Positions 25,177-34,351 of a stretch of DNA of 38,189 bases are shown one piece after another; within the stretch, counting starts at the first letter, position 1; each line of letters opens with the position of its first letter. The DNA is from Hyphomicrobiales bacterium (GTDB taxonomy: Bacteria > Pseudomonadota > Alphaproteobacteria > Rhizobiales > Devosiaceae). Below the pieces are notes generated by a model that ran no database searches, was not told the DNA's origin, and saw nothing but the letters and a program-made list of their open reading frames with translations. A program made the position numbers and the translations under genes. The stretch covers positions 1 through 38,189 of the forward strand of contig UCAU01000038.1 in NCBI GenBank assembly GCA_900470445.1. The letters run 5' to 3'.

Positions 25177-25554
25177 TCAATAACTCAGCGGCGGGCGCGG
25201 CGCGTCTTCGGGCTCGGCCAGGCGCATCGTGTCGGTATTGTCGGCATCGAGAGCCTGATAGGCGCGATAGGCCAGCACCAGCAAAAAGCTGAACATGGCA
25301 AAGCCGATGACGATGGCTGTCAGGATCAGCGCCTGCGGCAGCGGATTGGCAATCGGTCCGGCCGGGTGGTCGAGCCCGCCCGGCACGATCGGCGCCACTT
25401 CCCGCGTCAGCCGCCCGGCGGTGAAGATCAGCAGGTTCACGCCATTGCCGAAGATCGTCACGCCCAGCAGCATGCGGATGATCGAGCGCGACAGCAGCAG
25501 ATAGACGCCCAGCGCAATAAACAAGCCGACGAGTACGGCCAGTGCATAATCCAT
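25177..25554 (-). CDS. mrpC: Mrp antiporter subunit C
   Basis: A 125-residue, three-helix NuoK homologue (MrpC/PhaC, PF00420), with LLLSRSIIRMLLGVTIFGNG and the later LPQALILTAIVIGFAMFSFL. Its ATG shares one base with the stop of mrpB (TGATG). The C-terminal tail is long, charged and cytoplasmic. Confidence 0.94.
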   Translation of the reverse strand: MDYALAVLVGLFIALGVYLLLSRSIIRMLLGVTIFGNGVNLLIFTAGRLTREVAPIVPGGLDHPAGPIANPLPQALILTAIVIGFAMFSFLLVLAYRAYQALDADNTDTMRLAEPEDAPRPPLSY

Positions 25555-25973
25555 CAGCTCTCCTCCCCGCTTTGCAGAGCTAGCGCGATCGAGGTGATGG
25601 TGCCCAGCACTACGAAATAGACCCCGATATCGAAAATCATCGGCGTCGACAGCGGCACTGTCGTGTCGCCGAGATCGAGATAAAGCCAGATGCTGGTCAT
25701 GAAGGGCGAGCCGGTAAAGGCCGAGGCCAGCCCGGACAAAGCCGCCGCGAACACCCCTGCCCCCGCCAGCGCCAGCGGATCGACCCGCAGCGCCTTGCGT
25801 GCTGTCTCGACCCCCGCCGCCATGCCCCAGATTGCCAGGGCGGAGGCTGCGATCAACCCGCCGATAAAGCCGCCGCCCGGCTCGTTATGCCCGCGCAGGC
25901 AGACATAGACCGAGAACATCAGCATGATGGCCACAATGAGCGGGGCGATGGTGCGGAAAATCACCGTGTTCAT
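25554..25973 (-). CDS. mrpB: Mrp antiporter subunit B
   Basis: A 139-residue four-helix subunit (MnhB domain, PF04039) containing [19 protein letters not shown], the family signature. It overlaps mrpA by four bases. Its presence as a separate gene makes this a group 1 (seven-gene) Mrp operon rather than the fused MrpAB type of group 2. Confidence 0.94.
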   Translation of the reverse strand: MNTVIFRTIAPLIVAIMLMFSVYVCLRGHNEPGGGFIGGLIAASALAIWGMAAGVETARKALRVDPLALAGAGVFAAALSGLASAFTGSPFMTSIWLYLDLGDTTVPLSTPMIFDIGVYFVVLGTITSIALALQSGEES

Positions 25974-28342
25974 GATGCCGCCTTTCGCGCCCGTGCTGGC
26001 TTAGCCGGCGCGGCCTTCTTGCGCCGCAGCAGTGCGAGGATGGCAATGCCCGCCCCCATCACCACCGAGATTTCGCCCAACGTATCAAAGCCGCGATAGT
26101 CGACCAGGATAACATTGACGATATTGGCGCCATGCGCGATGGGCACGCTGGTGGCGGTGAAGAAATCGCTGAGCCGCGTATCGAGCGTGCCCGAGAGCAC
26201 CACCATCAGCGCCAGGGACACCCCTGCCCCGCAAACGAGCGCCAGCGTGCCGTCACGCGCCAGATCCTCAAACGGCCGATGATCGCGTTCGTCGAGCCGC
26301 AGCCGCGTCATCACCAGCGCCAGGATCACCACCGAGAGCACTTCGACCATGAATTGGGTAAAGGCCAGATCGGGCGCCCCGAACAGCAGGAAGATCAGGG
26401 CCACCGCAGTTCCCTGAATGCCCAGCGAAACGATGGCCACCAGCCGGTTGCGTGCCACCAGCACCGCGCCGAGCCCCACGACGGCCAGCAGCGCCACCGC
26501 CCATTCATAGGGCCGCAAATCTGGCCAGGCCAGCCGCGCCGACCAATCTCCCAGGTCGGACAGCGGCAGCAGCGCATCGATCCCGCCCAGCGCCAGCAAC
26601 GGCACAAACAGGGCCAGCGCCAGCATGGCAAACACCGTCACCAGATAAAGCTCCAGCCGCCCATGATGCAGCGCCCGCGTCACCGCTCCGGCAAAGCGGA
26701 TCAGTCCGAACATGACCGCATCGAACACCTGGTCGGCGGTCCACAATGCCGAGCTTGCGCGCCGCAGCAGGGTGCGGATCGTCGCCGCCTGTTGATAGAC
26801 CAGCACGGCCAAGCCCCAGGTCAAAACCGACAGCCACAGCGCAATACTCGCCGGATTGATCAGCAGCGTCAGATGGCTCGGCACCGGCGCGCCCATGATC
26901 GCCGACGCCCCCGGCTCCAGCACCGAATGGCCGAACCAGTCGGTCATCACCGCCGCGACGATTCCGACCACGCCCAGCACCAGCGGTCCGGCCAGCATGG
27001 CAATCGGGGCTTCATGCGCCTCTTTCGGCGTCGTCACTTCCGCCCCAAGGAACGGTTTGATCGCCACGAGAAGCCCCACCGCGCCCAATAGCGCATTGCC
27101 CGCCACCAGCACGGTGAGCGCGAAAATGTCCTGCCACGGCCCGTCACTCAGCCCGGCATAGATTTCTTCCTTGGCGAAAAAGCCCAAGGTGAACGGCAGG
27201 CCAAACATGGACAAAGCCGCCAAAGCCGCACCGATAAAGGTCAGCGGCATGCGGTCCGCCAGCCCACCAAGCGCAGTGATATCGCGCGTGCCAGTCTCGT
27301 GGTCGATGGCGCCCACCACCATGAACAAAGCCGCCTTGTAGAAGGCATGACCCACGAAATAGACGATCACCGCCGCCGTCGCCGTTTCACTGCCCAGCCC
27401 GATCAGCATCACCAATAGCCCCAGCGAGGCAATGGTGGTCTGCGCCAGCATCTGCTTGAGATCGGTCTGCCGCAGCGCCGCCAGCGCCCCCCAGAGCAGC
27501 GTTGCCCCGCCAAACACCAGCAGGATTGTGCTCCAGGCCCCCGTACCGCCCAGCGAAGGCGACAGCCGCGCCAAAAGGTATACACCGGCCTGCACCATGG
27601 TCGCCGAATGCAGAAATGCCGAAACCGGAGTCGGTGCCTCCATGGCATTGGGCAGCCAGAAATGGAACGGCACCTGCGCCGATTTGGTGAAGGCGGCGAG
27701 GAGGAAACAGGCCAGCACCAGCCCATACAGCGGCTCGCTCGTCAGGCCATTCAGCGCCGAGATTTCCCAACTGCCCGAAAGCTGCCGCACGAGAATGGCC
27801 CCAACCAACAGCGCCATGCCGCCAATATTGGTGATTACCAGCGCCTGGACCGCCGCCCGCCGCGCCGCCTGCCGGGAATGATCGAAGCCAATAAGCAGGA
27901 AGGAGGTCACCGAAGTCAGCTCCCAAAACCCAAACAGCGCCAGCAAGCTATCGGCCAGCACCAGCCCCAGCATGGCCCCCATAAAGGCCAGCATGAACCC
28001 CATGAACCGGCCCAGATGCACATGGCCTTTGAGATAGGCCGGCGCATAAAGCACGATCAGCGTGCCGACGCCCGAAATGGTCAGCGCAAAGGTTAGGCTC
28101 AGTCCATCGATGAGAAACGACAGCTTGAGGCCATAGGCCGGCACCCAGTCGATTGCCGTCGCCACGGTCTGCCCAGCAGCGACCGGACCGAGGAATTGCA
28201 GCAGAAACACAAAAATAGCGGCCGGCACCAAAGCAAGCAGCCAGCCCAAGGTGGGCGCCGCAAAGCGATGCAGCAGCGGCGCCAGCAGGGCGGCAATAAA
28301 CGGCGCAATTGCAACCAGCGCTATGCCCGCGTTCAATTCCAA
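25970..28342 (-). CDS. mrpA: Mrp antiporter subunit A
   Basis: A 790-residue NuoL-like subunit: about 14 proton-antiporter helices, a long connecting helix region, and C-terminal MrpA domains (DUF4040-type, [20 protein letters not shown]). Key residues include Glu141 ([15 protein letters not shown]) and Lys220 ([18 protein letters not shown]). The start codon is TTG at 28342, with GGAGGG seven bases upstream. The complex exports Na+ (or K+) in exchange for protons and supports salt and alkali tolerance. No promoter is obvious in the divergent region with the oligopeptidase gene. Confidence 0.95.
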   Translation of the reverse strand: MELNAGIALVAIAPFIAALLAPLLHRFAAPTLGWLLALVPAAIFVFLLQFLGPVAAGQTVATAIDWVPAYGLKLSFLIDGLSLTFALTISGVGTLIVLYAPAYLKGHVHLGRFMGFMLAFMGAMLGLVLADSLLALFGFWELTSVTSFLLIGFDHSRQAARRAAVQALVITNIGGMALLVGAILVRQLSGSWEISALNGLTSEPLYGLVLACFLLAAFTKSAQVPFHFWLPNAMEAPTPVSAFLHSATMVQAGVYLLARLSPSLGGTGAWSTILLVFGGATLLWGALAALRQTDLKQMLAQTTIASLGLLVMLIGLGSETATAAVIVYFVGHAFYKAALFMVVGAIDHETGTRDITALGGLADRMPLTFIGAALAALSMFGLPFTLGFFAKEEIYAGLSDGPWQDIFALTVLVAGNALLGAVGLLVAIKPFLGAEVTTPKEAHEAPIAMLAGPLVLGVVGIVAAVMTDWFGHSVLEPGASAIMGAPVPSHLTLLINPASIALWLSVLTWGLAVLVYQQAATIRTLLRRASSALWTADQVFDAVMFGLIRFAGAVTRALHHGRLELYLVTVFAMLALALFVPLLALGGIDALLPLSDLGDWSARLAWPDLRPYEWAVALLAVVGLGAVLVARNRLVAIVSLGIQGTAVALIFLLFGAPDLAFTQFMVEVLSVVILALVMTRLRLDERDHRPFEDLARDGTLALVCGAGVSLALMVVLSGTLDTRLSDFFTATSVPIAHGANIVNVILVDYRGFDTLGEISVVMGAGIAILALLRRKKAAPAKPARARKAAS

Positions 28343-28400
28343 GCCTTGGCCCTCCGCGCGATTCTGTGTTGGCGATGTCCAGGCCAGACCTTAGCGAATG

Positions 28401-28442
28401 AGTCGGACGTCACAAGCTAAACCGGTTCACCCGTGTCCGACT
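28401..28442. promoter_or_regulatory. Inverted repeat AGTCGGAC-N26-GTCCGACT
   Basis: Perfect 8-base arms (28401-28408 and 28435-28442) lie in the 208-base divergent region between mrpA (minus) and the oligopeptidase gene (plus). The centre is AAACCGGTT-rich. It may be an operator or a cruciform-forming repeat. No other element is visible here. Confidence 0.4.
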
Positions 28443-28550
28443 TCTGGGGAAAGCGTGCCCTCGCATTCGCCGCAATCAGCCCTACATCTCCCCCTACCCG
28501 CCAGCGTCACAACGCACTAGTCTCCGCCCGCCTTCCAACCGGACCTGCCC

Positions 28551-30647
28551 ATGACCAAGCTCACGCCGCCCGTCGCCGCCAAAAAGCCCCACTTCGCGAC
28601 CCGTCACAATGATCGCCGCGATGATCCCTATCATTGGTTGCGCGCGCTCAACTGGCAGGAAGTGATGCAGAAGCCGGAGACGCTGGACCGGGAAATCCGC
28701 GCCTACTTGGACGCCGAAAACAGCTTCTACGAGAGCGAATTCGGCAAGCCGACTGCGGCCCTGCAGGAGGCGATCTACAAGGAAATTCGCGGCCGCATCA
28801 AAGAAGATGACAGCGGCATTGCCTCGCCCGACGGGCCCTTCGCCTATAATTCGCGCATGCTCGAGGGCAAGCAATATCCCCTGATCGTGCGCACTCCGCG
28901 CGATGGCGGCGAAGAGACCATTCTGCTCGATTGCAATGTGGAAGCGGGCGACGGCTATTTTGGCTTTGCCGGCGCCGAGCATGATCGCTCGCATCGCTAT
29001 CTCGCCTGGGCCGCCGACCGCGCCGGTTCGGAATATTATGACATCGTCATCCGCGATCTCGAAACGGGCGTGGACAGCGCCGAGATCATCAAGGAAACCG
29101 CCGGCTCCTATGTCTGGAGCAATGATTCCAGCGCGCTCTACTACACCGAATATGACGACAACCACCGCCCTTACCGGGTGCGCCTGCATGTCATCGGCAC
29201 CGACCAGGCCAATGACCCCATTATCTTCGAAGAAGAAGACCCTGGCTTTTTCGTGGGGGTTGGCCGCACCCAGTCCGACAAATTCATCGTCATCGACGCC
29301 CATGATCACCAGACCAGCGAATGCTGGCTGATCGATGCCGAACTGGGTGGTGCGCCGCGTCTCGTCGCCCCGCGTGTCACCGATCGGGAATATGACATCG
29401 AGGAGCGCGATGGCCTGCTCTACATCCGCACCAATGCCGACGGCGCCGAAGATTTCAAGGTCGTCACTGCTCCCGTCGACAATCCCGGCGCTGACAACTG
29501 GACCGATCTCATTCCCCACGAACAGGGCGTGCTGATTCTCGACACCATCGTGATCAAGAACCATTTGCTGCGCCTCGAACGCCACGAGGGCCTGCCGCGC
29601 ATTGTGGTGCGCGACCTGCGCAGCCACAAGGAAGAGACCGTCAAATTCGACGAGGAAGCCTATTCGCTGGGCATGTCGGTCGGCTACGAGTTTGATACTT
29701 CGGTGTTCCGCCTCACCTATGCCTCGCCCACCACGCCCTCGCGCACCTTCGATGTGGACCTCGACACCGGCGCCCGCACCCTGCTCAAGGAGCAGGAAGT
29801 GCCCTCCGGCCACAACCCGGACGATTACGAAACCCGCCGCCTCTTTGCCACCGCGCCCGATGGCGAGCAGGTGCCCGTCACTGTGCTCTATCGCAAGGGC
29901 ACCAAGCTCGATGGTTCCGCCCCGGCTCTGCTTTATGGCTATGGTGCCTATGGCATGTCCATGCCGTCATCCTTCTCAATCTCGGCGCTCTCACTGGTCG
30001 ATCGCGGCTTCATCCATGCCACGGCGCATATTCGCGGCGGCATGGAAAAGGGCTATCGCTGGTATGTCGGCGGCCGCCGCGAGAACAAGACCAACACGTT
30101 TACCGATTTCATCGCCGCGGCCGAAATGCTGATCGAAAGGGGCTATACGTCCAAGGGGCGCATCGTCGCCCAAGGCGGGTCGGCCGGTGGCATGCTGATG
30201 GGCGCCATCGCGAACCTGCGGCCCGACCTATGGGGCGGCATTCTCGCGCAGGTGCCGTTTGTCGACGTGCTCAATACCATGCTGGACGAAACCCTGCCGC
30301 TCACTCCGCCCGAGTGGCCCGAATGGGGCAATCCGCTGGCATCGGCCGCCGACTATGCTCGCATCGCCGCCTATGCGCCCTATGAACAGGTCGCCGCACA
30401 CGACTATCCGCCGATCTTTGCACTGGCGGGCCTGACCGATCCGCGCGTCACCTATTGGGAACCCGCCAAATGGGTGGCCAAGCTACGCGCAACCAAGACG
30501 GGCAATGCCCCATTATACCTCAAGACCAATATGGGCGCCGGCCATGGCGGCGCTTCTGGTCGTTTCGATCGTCTCAAGGAAACCGCCGAGTGCTATGCTT
30601 TTGCGCTGAATGCGGTTGGATTGGAAGGCAGTTTCCCTGCCAACTGA
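28551..30647 (+). CDS. ptrB: Oligopeptidase B (S9A prolyl oligopeptidase family)
   Basis: A 698-residue cytosolic serine peptidase with an N-terminal seven-bladed propeller and a C-terminal alpha/beta-hydrolase. The catalytic triad is Ser544 (AQGGSAGGMLMG), Asp630 (LTDPRVTYWEP) and His665 (MGAGHGGASGR), offset by about 12 from E. coli OpdB (Ser532, Asp617, His652). The enzyme cleaves after Lys and Arg in short peptides, so it is a protease II type. There is no signal peptide. It lies 80 bases upstream of sodB, which has its own promoter. Confidence 0.95.
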   Translation: MTKLTPPVAAKKPHFATRHNDRRDDPYHWLRALNWQEVMQKPETLDREIRAYLDAENSFYESEFGKPTAALQEAIYKEIRGRIKEDDSGIASPDGPFAYNSRMLEGKQYPLIVRTPRDGGEETILLDCNVEAGDGYFGFAGAEHDRSHRYLAWAADRAGSEYYDIVIRDLETGVDSAEIIKETAGSYVWSNDSSALYYTEYDDNHRPYRVRLHVIGTDQANDPIIFEEEDPGFFVGVGRTQSDKFIVIDAHDHQTSECWLIDAELGGAPRLVAPRVTDREYDIEERDGLLYIRTNADGAEDFKVVTAPVDNPGADNWTDLIPHEQGVLILDTIVIKNHLLRLERHEGLPRIVVRDLRSHKEETVKFDEEAYSLGMSVGYEFDTSVFRLTYASPTTPSRTFDVDLDTGARTLLKEQEVPSGHNPDDYETRRLFATAPDGEQVPVTVLYRKGTKLDGSAPALLYGYGAYGMSMPSSFSISALSLVDRGFIHATAHIRGGMEKGYRWYVGGRRENKTNTFTDFIAAAEMLIERGYTSKGRIVAQGGSAGGMLMGAIANLRPDLWGGILAQVPFVDVLNTMLDETLPLTPPEWPEWGNPLASAADYARIAAYAPYEQVAAHDYPPIFALAGLTDPRVTYWEPAKWVAKLRATKTGNAPLYLKTNMGAGHGGASGRFDRLKETAECYAFALNAVGLEGSFPAN

Positions 30648-30676
30648 TTGTTGTGGCGTCATAATCGGCTTATACA
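30648..30676 (+). promoter_or_regulatory. Predicted sigma-70-type promoter of sodB
   Basis: TTGTTG, 17 bases, TATACA begins one base after the oligopeptidase stop. It predicts a transcript start near 30683 and a leader of about 45 bases ending in GGAGG before the sodB ATG. Confidence 0.45.
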
Positions 30677-30727
30677 TTCCTCGAACCTACCTCAGCGTCT
30701 AATCCCCAAAAGAAAACGGAGGCCTTC

Positions 30728-31333
30728 ATGTCCACCAAGTTTACTCTGCCGTCCCTGCCCTATGCCTATGATGCACTGGGCCCCTACATGTCGGCCGAAA
30801 CGCTTGAGTTCCACCACGACAAGCACCACCAGGCCTATGTCACCAATGGCGAAAAGCTGCTTGAGGGCTCGGGTCTCGAAATCCTGCCGCTCGAGGACAT
30901 CGTCAAGGAGGCCTATGGCAAGAATGCCGGCCTCTTCAACAATGCGGGCCAGCATTACAACCACGTGCATTTCTGGAACTGGATGAAGCCCAATGGCGGT
31001 GGCAACAAGCTGCCGGGCAAGCTGCAGGCGGCAATCGATTCCGACCTGGGCGGCTTTGACAAGTTCCGCGCCGATTTCATCGCTGCCGGCACCACCCAGT
31101 TCGGCTCCGGCTGGGCCTGGCTCGCGCTCAAGAACGGCAAGCTCGAAGTCACCAAGACCCCGAATGGCGAAAGCCCGCTGGTCCATGGCGGCCACCCGCT
31201 GCTGGGCGTGGATGTGTGGGAGCATTCCTATTACATCGATTACCGCAACGCCCGCCCGAAATATCTCGAAGCCTGGTTCGACAACCTGGTCAATTGGGAA
31301 CATGTCGAGTTGATGTTCGAAGAAGCCAAGTAA
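30728..31333 (+). CDS. sodB: Superoxide dismutase, Fe/Mn family (Fe-type signature)
   Basis: A 201-residue cytosolic superoxide dismutase. Metal ligands are His29 (LEFHHDKHHQAYV), His79 (YNHVHFWNW), Asp162 and His166 (DVWEHSYYID). The active-site Gln lies in FNNAGQHYNH, as in Fe-SOD (FNNAAQ) rather than Mn-SOD (NNAGGH), so an iron or cambialistic enzyme is likely. The ATG has a perfect GGAGG seven bases upstream. A strong terminator follows, so it is monocistronic. Confidence 0.95.
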   Translation: MSTKFTLPSLPYAYDALGPYMSAETLEFHHDKHHQAYVTNGEKLLEGSGLEILPLEDIVKEAYGKNAGLFNNAGQHYNHVHFWNWMKPNGGGNKLPGKLQAAIDSDLGGFDKFRADFIAAGTTQFGSGWAWLALKNGKLEVTKTPNGESPLVHGGHPLLGVDVWEHSYYIDYRNARPKYLEAWFDNLVNWEHVELMFEEAK

Positions 31334-31346
31334 GCCTCTTCAAGGC

Positions 31347-31381
31347 AAAAGCCCGCCGCGCACCGCGCCGGCGGGCTTTTT
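31347..31381 (+). terminator. Intrinsic terminator after sodB
   Basis: GCCCGCCG (31351-31358) pairs with CGGCGGGC (31369-31376) and is followed by TTTTT; AAAA precedes it, so it may also work in reverse. It lies 18 bases beyond the sodB stop. Confidence 0.88.
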
Positions 31382-31453
31382 CATGCCTGTGGATTTCCCC
31401 CTACGAATTATCCCATTTTGGAACCGGCCCCTACCGCTCCACGTTGCTGCATG

Positions 31454-31468
31454 TTAACGGATTGTTAA
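31454..31468. promoter_or_regulatory. CtrA box (TTAA-N7-TTAA) upstream of the receiver gene
   Basis: TTAACGGATTGTTAA is a perfect match to the CtrA consensus and ends 16 bases before the GTG start at 31485. An activator box at -35 would put the transcript start inside the gene, so repression or a leaderless transcript fits better here. Motif evidence only. Confidence 0.6.
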
Positions 31469-31484
31469 CTTTGGGGTTTACTGC

Positions 31485-32030
31485 GTGACCGAGCCGGTAA
31501 AAGTCGTTGCCATCATCGCTGCGAATACCGCGCTCTCTTCGCTGCTGAGCATGGTTGTCGCCGGCGACACGCGCCTCAAGGTCCGCCAGTTCGACAATGA
31601 AGCCGCCCTGCTCGCCTATATGCATCTGGCGCCCGTCGATATTCTGGTGTGCGATTTCGACCGCGACGGCCGCCCGGCCTATGAAATGGTCGAGGCTATC
31701 CGCCTCAACACGGCTCTGGTTTCCCGCGACGTGCCCGTGATTGCGCTGACCCGCACCATCACCCCACCCATGCGCCACCAGGCCATCAGCGCCGGCATTG
31801 ACGAAGTCATCATCAAACCGATGTCGCCGCGCCACCTGCTGCAGCGCGTACAATCGCGCCTGCGCAACCGCAGCGTCGTGGGCATTCTGGGCGGCTATCG
31901 TGGCCCCGACCGCCGCAACCGCATTGCCACCGTGGTGCCGCGCCCGGTACCAACCCGCCGCTCCACCGACAACGTCATCCCCCTCTTCCCCGACCGCCGC
32001 AAACCCCAGCATCCGGGACTTGAGGGCTGA
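31485..32030 (+). CDS. Stand-alone response-regulator receiver protein, degenerate
   Basis: A 181-residue protein with one REC domain (about residues 5-127) and a basic, Arg/Pro-rich tail (RGPDRRNRIATVVPRPVPTR). The phosphoacceptor position Asp57 (VDILVCDFDRDG), Thr89 (VIALTRT) and Lys111 (EVIIKPMS) are present. The acidic pair after the first strand, needed for Mg2+, is missing: the strand ends IIAAN instead of the usual DD. Phosphorylation may therefore be weak or absent. The GTG start has GGGG upstream. No output domain is present, so it acts by protein contact. Confidence 0.85.
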   Translation: MTEPVKVVAIIAANTALSSLLSMVVAGDTRLKVRQFDNEAALLAYMHLAPVDILVCDFDRDGRPAYEMVEAIRLNTALVSRDVPVIALTRTITPPMRHQAISAGIDEVIIKPMSPRHLLQRVQSRLRNRSVVGILGGYRGPDRRNRIATVVPRPVPTRRSTDNVIPLFPDRRKPQHPGLEG

Positions 32031-32159
32031 ACTAACACGAACTCCTCCAAGACCTCATGGTGAGCCTGTCGAACCACGAGATCGAGTGAGTGGAGGCTTG
32101 AGTGCCACGACCTCGCCCTCAGGAAGTGCGAGGTTGAACGAAGGGCGGATGAGCGCCCC
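32031..32159. repeat. Repeat-rich convergent junction
   Basis: Between the receiver gene and the SLOG-fold gene lie CCTCATGGTGAGCCTGTCG and AACCACGAGATCG, sequences I recognise as a dispersed intergenic repeat of Rhizobiales and Sphingomonads, followed by an imperfect inverted counterpart (CCACGACCTCG...GTGCGAGGTTG). No ORF or terminator with a U-tract is seen. Confidence 0.6.
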
Positions 32160-32723
32160 TTACCGCTCCACCAACCGGCTCACCCGGCTCCACAAATCCT
32201 CAACCGAATCGGCGAACTGCACCACCCGGTCATGCCCCGGCAGCCCTGGCGACAGCACATCGGCTGCATAGCCGCGCATCACCTCATAGGCCTTGTGCCG
32301 GTTGAGCATGACCACCGGACAGTTCCGCCCCAGCGCGCGCGCCGCCGTCCACACGCCGAACAGGTTCGACACCGAAGCCAGCGACCCCGGCAACGCCACC
32401 AGCGCATCCGCCAATTGTGCCACCCGGCCAACGCGCTCCCCAGGTTCAGCGATCACCTCCATCGCCACCCCGGCCAAGGCCGAGGGCAAGACGATGCTGG
32501 CATCGGCAATCAATTGCACAGTCCCGCCCGCCGCGCGGGCCGCCGTGATCAGCGGCACCGGGATGACGCCCTTTTCAACGAGGCAAATAATTCCCGCCCC
32601 GCGCCGGGCGAAATAGGTGCCCGTCTGGCTCATGAGGCTCGCGCGTTCAGCGTCGCCCGGCCCTTTGTCAGAGGCAAAGACCGCCAGAACCGGCGCGGCG
32701 GCAGCAATATCGTTCATCATCAC
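32160..32723 (-). CDS. LOG/SLOG-fold Rossmann protein with eroded signature
   Basis: A 187-residue protein of the LOG/TIGR00725-like (SLOG) fold. It has the expected order: N-terminal [10 protein letters not shown] strand, helix with [14 protein letters not shown], then [14 protein letters not shown], and the segment [20 protein letters not shown] where LOG enzymes have PGGxGTxxE. The glycine-rich and glutamate residues used by LOG nucleotide phosphoribohydrolases are thus mostly lost, so catalysis may be different or absent; nucleotide-ligand sensing is a fair alternative. It overlaps the HerA-like ATPase gene by four bases (ATGA) and is translated second. Confidence 0.65.
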   Translation of the reverse strand: MMMNDIAAAAPVLAVFASDKGPGDAERASLMSQTGTYFARRGAGIICLVEKGVIPVPLITAARAAGGTVQLIADASIVLPSALAGVAMEVIAEPGERVGRVAQLADALVALPGSLASVSNLFGVWTAARALGRNCPVVMLNRHKAYEVMRGYAADVLSPGLPGHDRVVQFADSVEDLWSRVSRLVER

Positions 32724-34207
32724 CGGCCGCGCTTGAGGCCGCCGAGAATGCCGCGCACCAGCGCGTTCCCCAGTCGATTGGCCACCGTGCGCGCCAGCGA
32801 ATTCATCGCCGCTTCGGCCGGCGATTGCCGGCTCGAGGCACGCGTCGCCTTGGGCTCCTGGTAGGTGCGTTCCACCTTGGCCCGCTCGTCCTGCACCCGC
32901 TGCTGTTCCTCGGCCTGCTGCTTTTCCTGTGCCTTGCGCGCCAGCACCTCAAATGCCGAGTCGCGGTCGATCACCGTGTCGTACAGCCCGGCTACCGGCG
33001 AATTCGCGATGATGGCCCGGCGTTCCTCCGGCAGCAGCGGCCCGACCTGCGCCGAAGGCGGCCGGATCAGTGTGCGCCCCACCATGGAGGGCACGCCCTT
33101 GTCTTCCAGCAGCGACACCAGCGCCTCGCCAATGCCCAATTGGGTAATGACCTCGGCCGTCGAAAAATCGGGATTGGGCCGGAACGTGTCGGCCGCGACG
33201 CGCACCGCCTTCTGCTCGCGCGGCGTATAGGCCCGCAAGGCGTGCTGTACGCGGTTGGACAATTGCGCCAGCACGGTCTCGGGAATGTCTACCGGATTCT
33301 GCGTCACGAAATAGACACCAACGCCCTTGGAGCGCACCAGCCGCACCACCTGCTCGACCTTGTCGACCAGCACTTTTGGCGCATCGTCAAACAGCAGATG
33401 GGCTTCGTCGAAAAAGAACACCAGCTTGGGCTTGGCCGGATCGCCGACTTCCGGCAGCGCCTCGAACAGCTCGCTCAGCATCCACAGCAGGAAGGTGGCG
33501 TAAAGGCGCGGCGCCCGCATCAGCTCGTCCGCCGCCAGGATCGAAATGAAGCCCTTGCCATCGCGGTCGGTGCGCATCAGGTCCTGGATATCCAGCGCCC
33601 GCTCGCCGAAGAAGTTCTCCGCCCCCTGCTGTTCCAGCACCAGTAAAGCGCGCTGGATCGAGCCAATGGAGGCCGTAGAAACATTGCCGTAGCGCGTCGA
33701 GATCTCCTTGGCCCGCTCCTGCAGGTCGACCAGCAACGCCCGCAAATCCTTGAGGTCAAGCAGCAGCAGCCCTTCATCATCGGCCACTTTGAAGGCGATG
33801 TTGAGCACGCCTTCCTGGGTGTCGTTCAGTTCCAGCATGCGGCTGAGCAGCAGCGCGCCCATCTCCGAAATGGTGGCGCGGATCGGATGACCCTGCCGGC
33901 CGAACAGGTCCCAGAAGATCACCGGGAACACATCGTCCTTGTAATCGGTGAAGCCGATAGCCGCCGCTCGCTCGGTCTGCCAGCCCTGCGCCGCGCCCAT
34001 TTTACCGACGCCCGATAGGTCGCCCTTGATGTCAGCTGCAAACACCGGAACGCCCGCGGCCGAAAAACCCTCGGCCATCACCTGCAGTGTCACCGTCTTG
34101 CCGGTACCGGTCGCGCCGGTCACCAGACCATGCCGGTTGCCGTATTTGAGCGCCAGATATTCGGGATGCGTGCTTTGGCCGAGATAAATCTTGTCGTCGA
34201 GCAGCAT
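32720..34207 (-). CDS. HerA-like ATPase (DUF853/YjgR family)
   Basis: A 495-residue FtsK/HerA-superfamily ATPase. Walker A is GATGTGKT (31-38), Walker B VFFFDEAH (263-270), followed by TQNPVDIP (302-309), the HerA sensor-like strand. The C-terminus (about 415-475) is charged and Gln/Glu-rich, probably coiled-coil. It matches YjgR/DUF853, a widespread family of unknown function. HerA-type ATPases otherwise translocate DNA, in DNA repair with NurA and in several antiphage systems. It starts at ATG 34207 with AAGGGG upstream and overlaps the SLOG gene by four bases. Confidence 0.9.
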   Translation of the reverse strand: MLLDDKIYLGQSTHPEYLALKYGNRHGLVTGATGTGKTVTLQVMAEGFSAAGVPVFAADIKGDLSGVGKMGAAQGWQTERAAAIGFTDYKDDVFPVIFWDLFGRQGHPIRATISEMGALLLSRMLELNDTQEGVLNIAFKVADDEGLLLLDLKDLRALLVDLQERAKEISTRYGNVSTASIGSIQRALLVLEQQGAENFFGERALDIQDLMRTDRDGKGFISILAADELMRAPRLYATFLLWMLSELFEALPEVGDPAKPKLVFFFDEAHLLFDDAPKVLVDKVEQVVRLVRSKGVGVYFVTQNPVDIPETVLAQLSNRVQHALRAYTPREQKAVRVAADTFRPNPDFSTAEVITQLGIGEALVSLLEDKGVPSMVGRTLIRPPSAQVGPLLPEERRAIIANSPVAGLYDTVIDRDSAFEVLARKAQEKQQAEEQQRVQDERAKVERTYQEPKATRASSRQSPAEAAMNSLARTVANRLGNALVRGILGGLKRGR

Positions 34208-34351
34208 GTCGCATCCCCTTCATGTTCCCAAGCCTTATAGCCGCCCGCCGCGCACGCGGACAAGCCAAAGGCTGATAATCATAACTTGGGAAACGCTTCG
34301 CCCCGTCGGCCGCCCTCCTGTACTTTGGCTGCAGCAAGTGGGGGATAGCGC

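Noticed and set aside
28494..29813. Minus-strand open frame of 439 codons
   Set aside because: Antisense to the oligopeptidase B gene, whose motifs and catalytic triad are clear.
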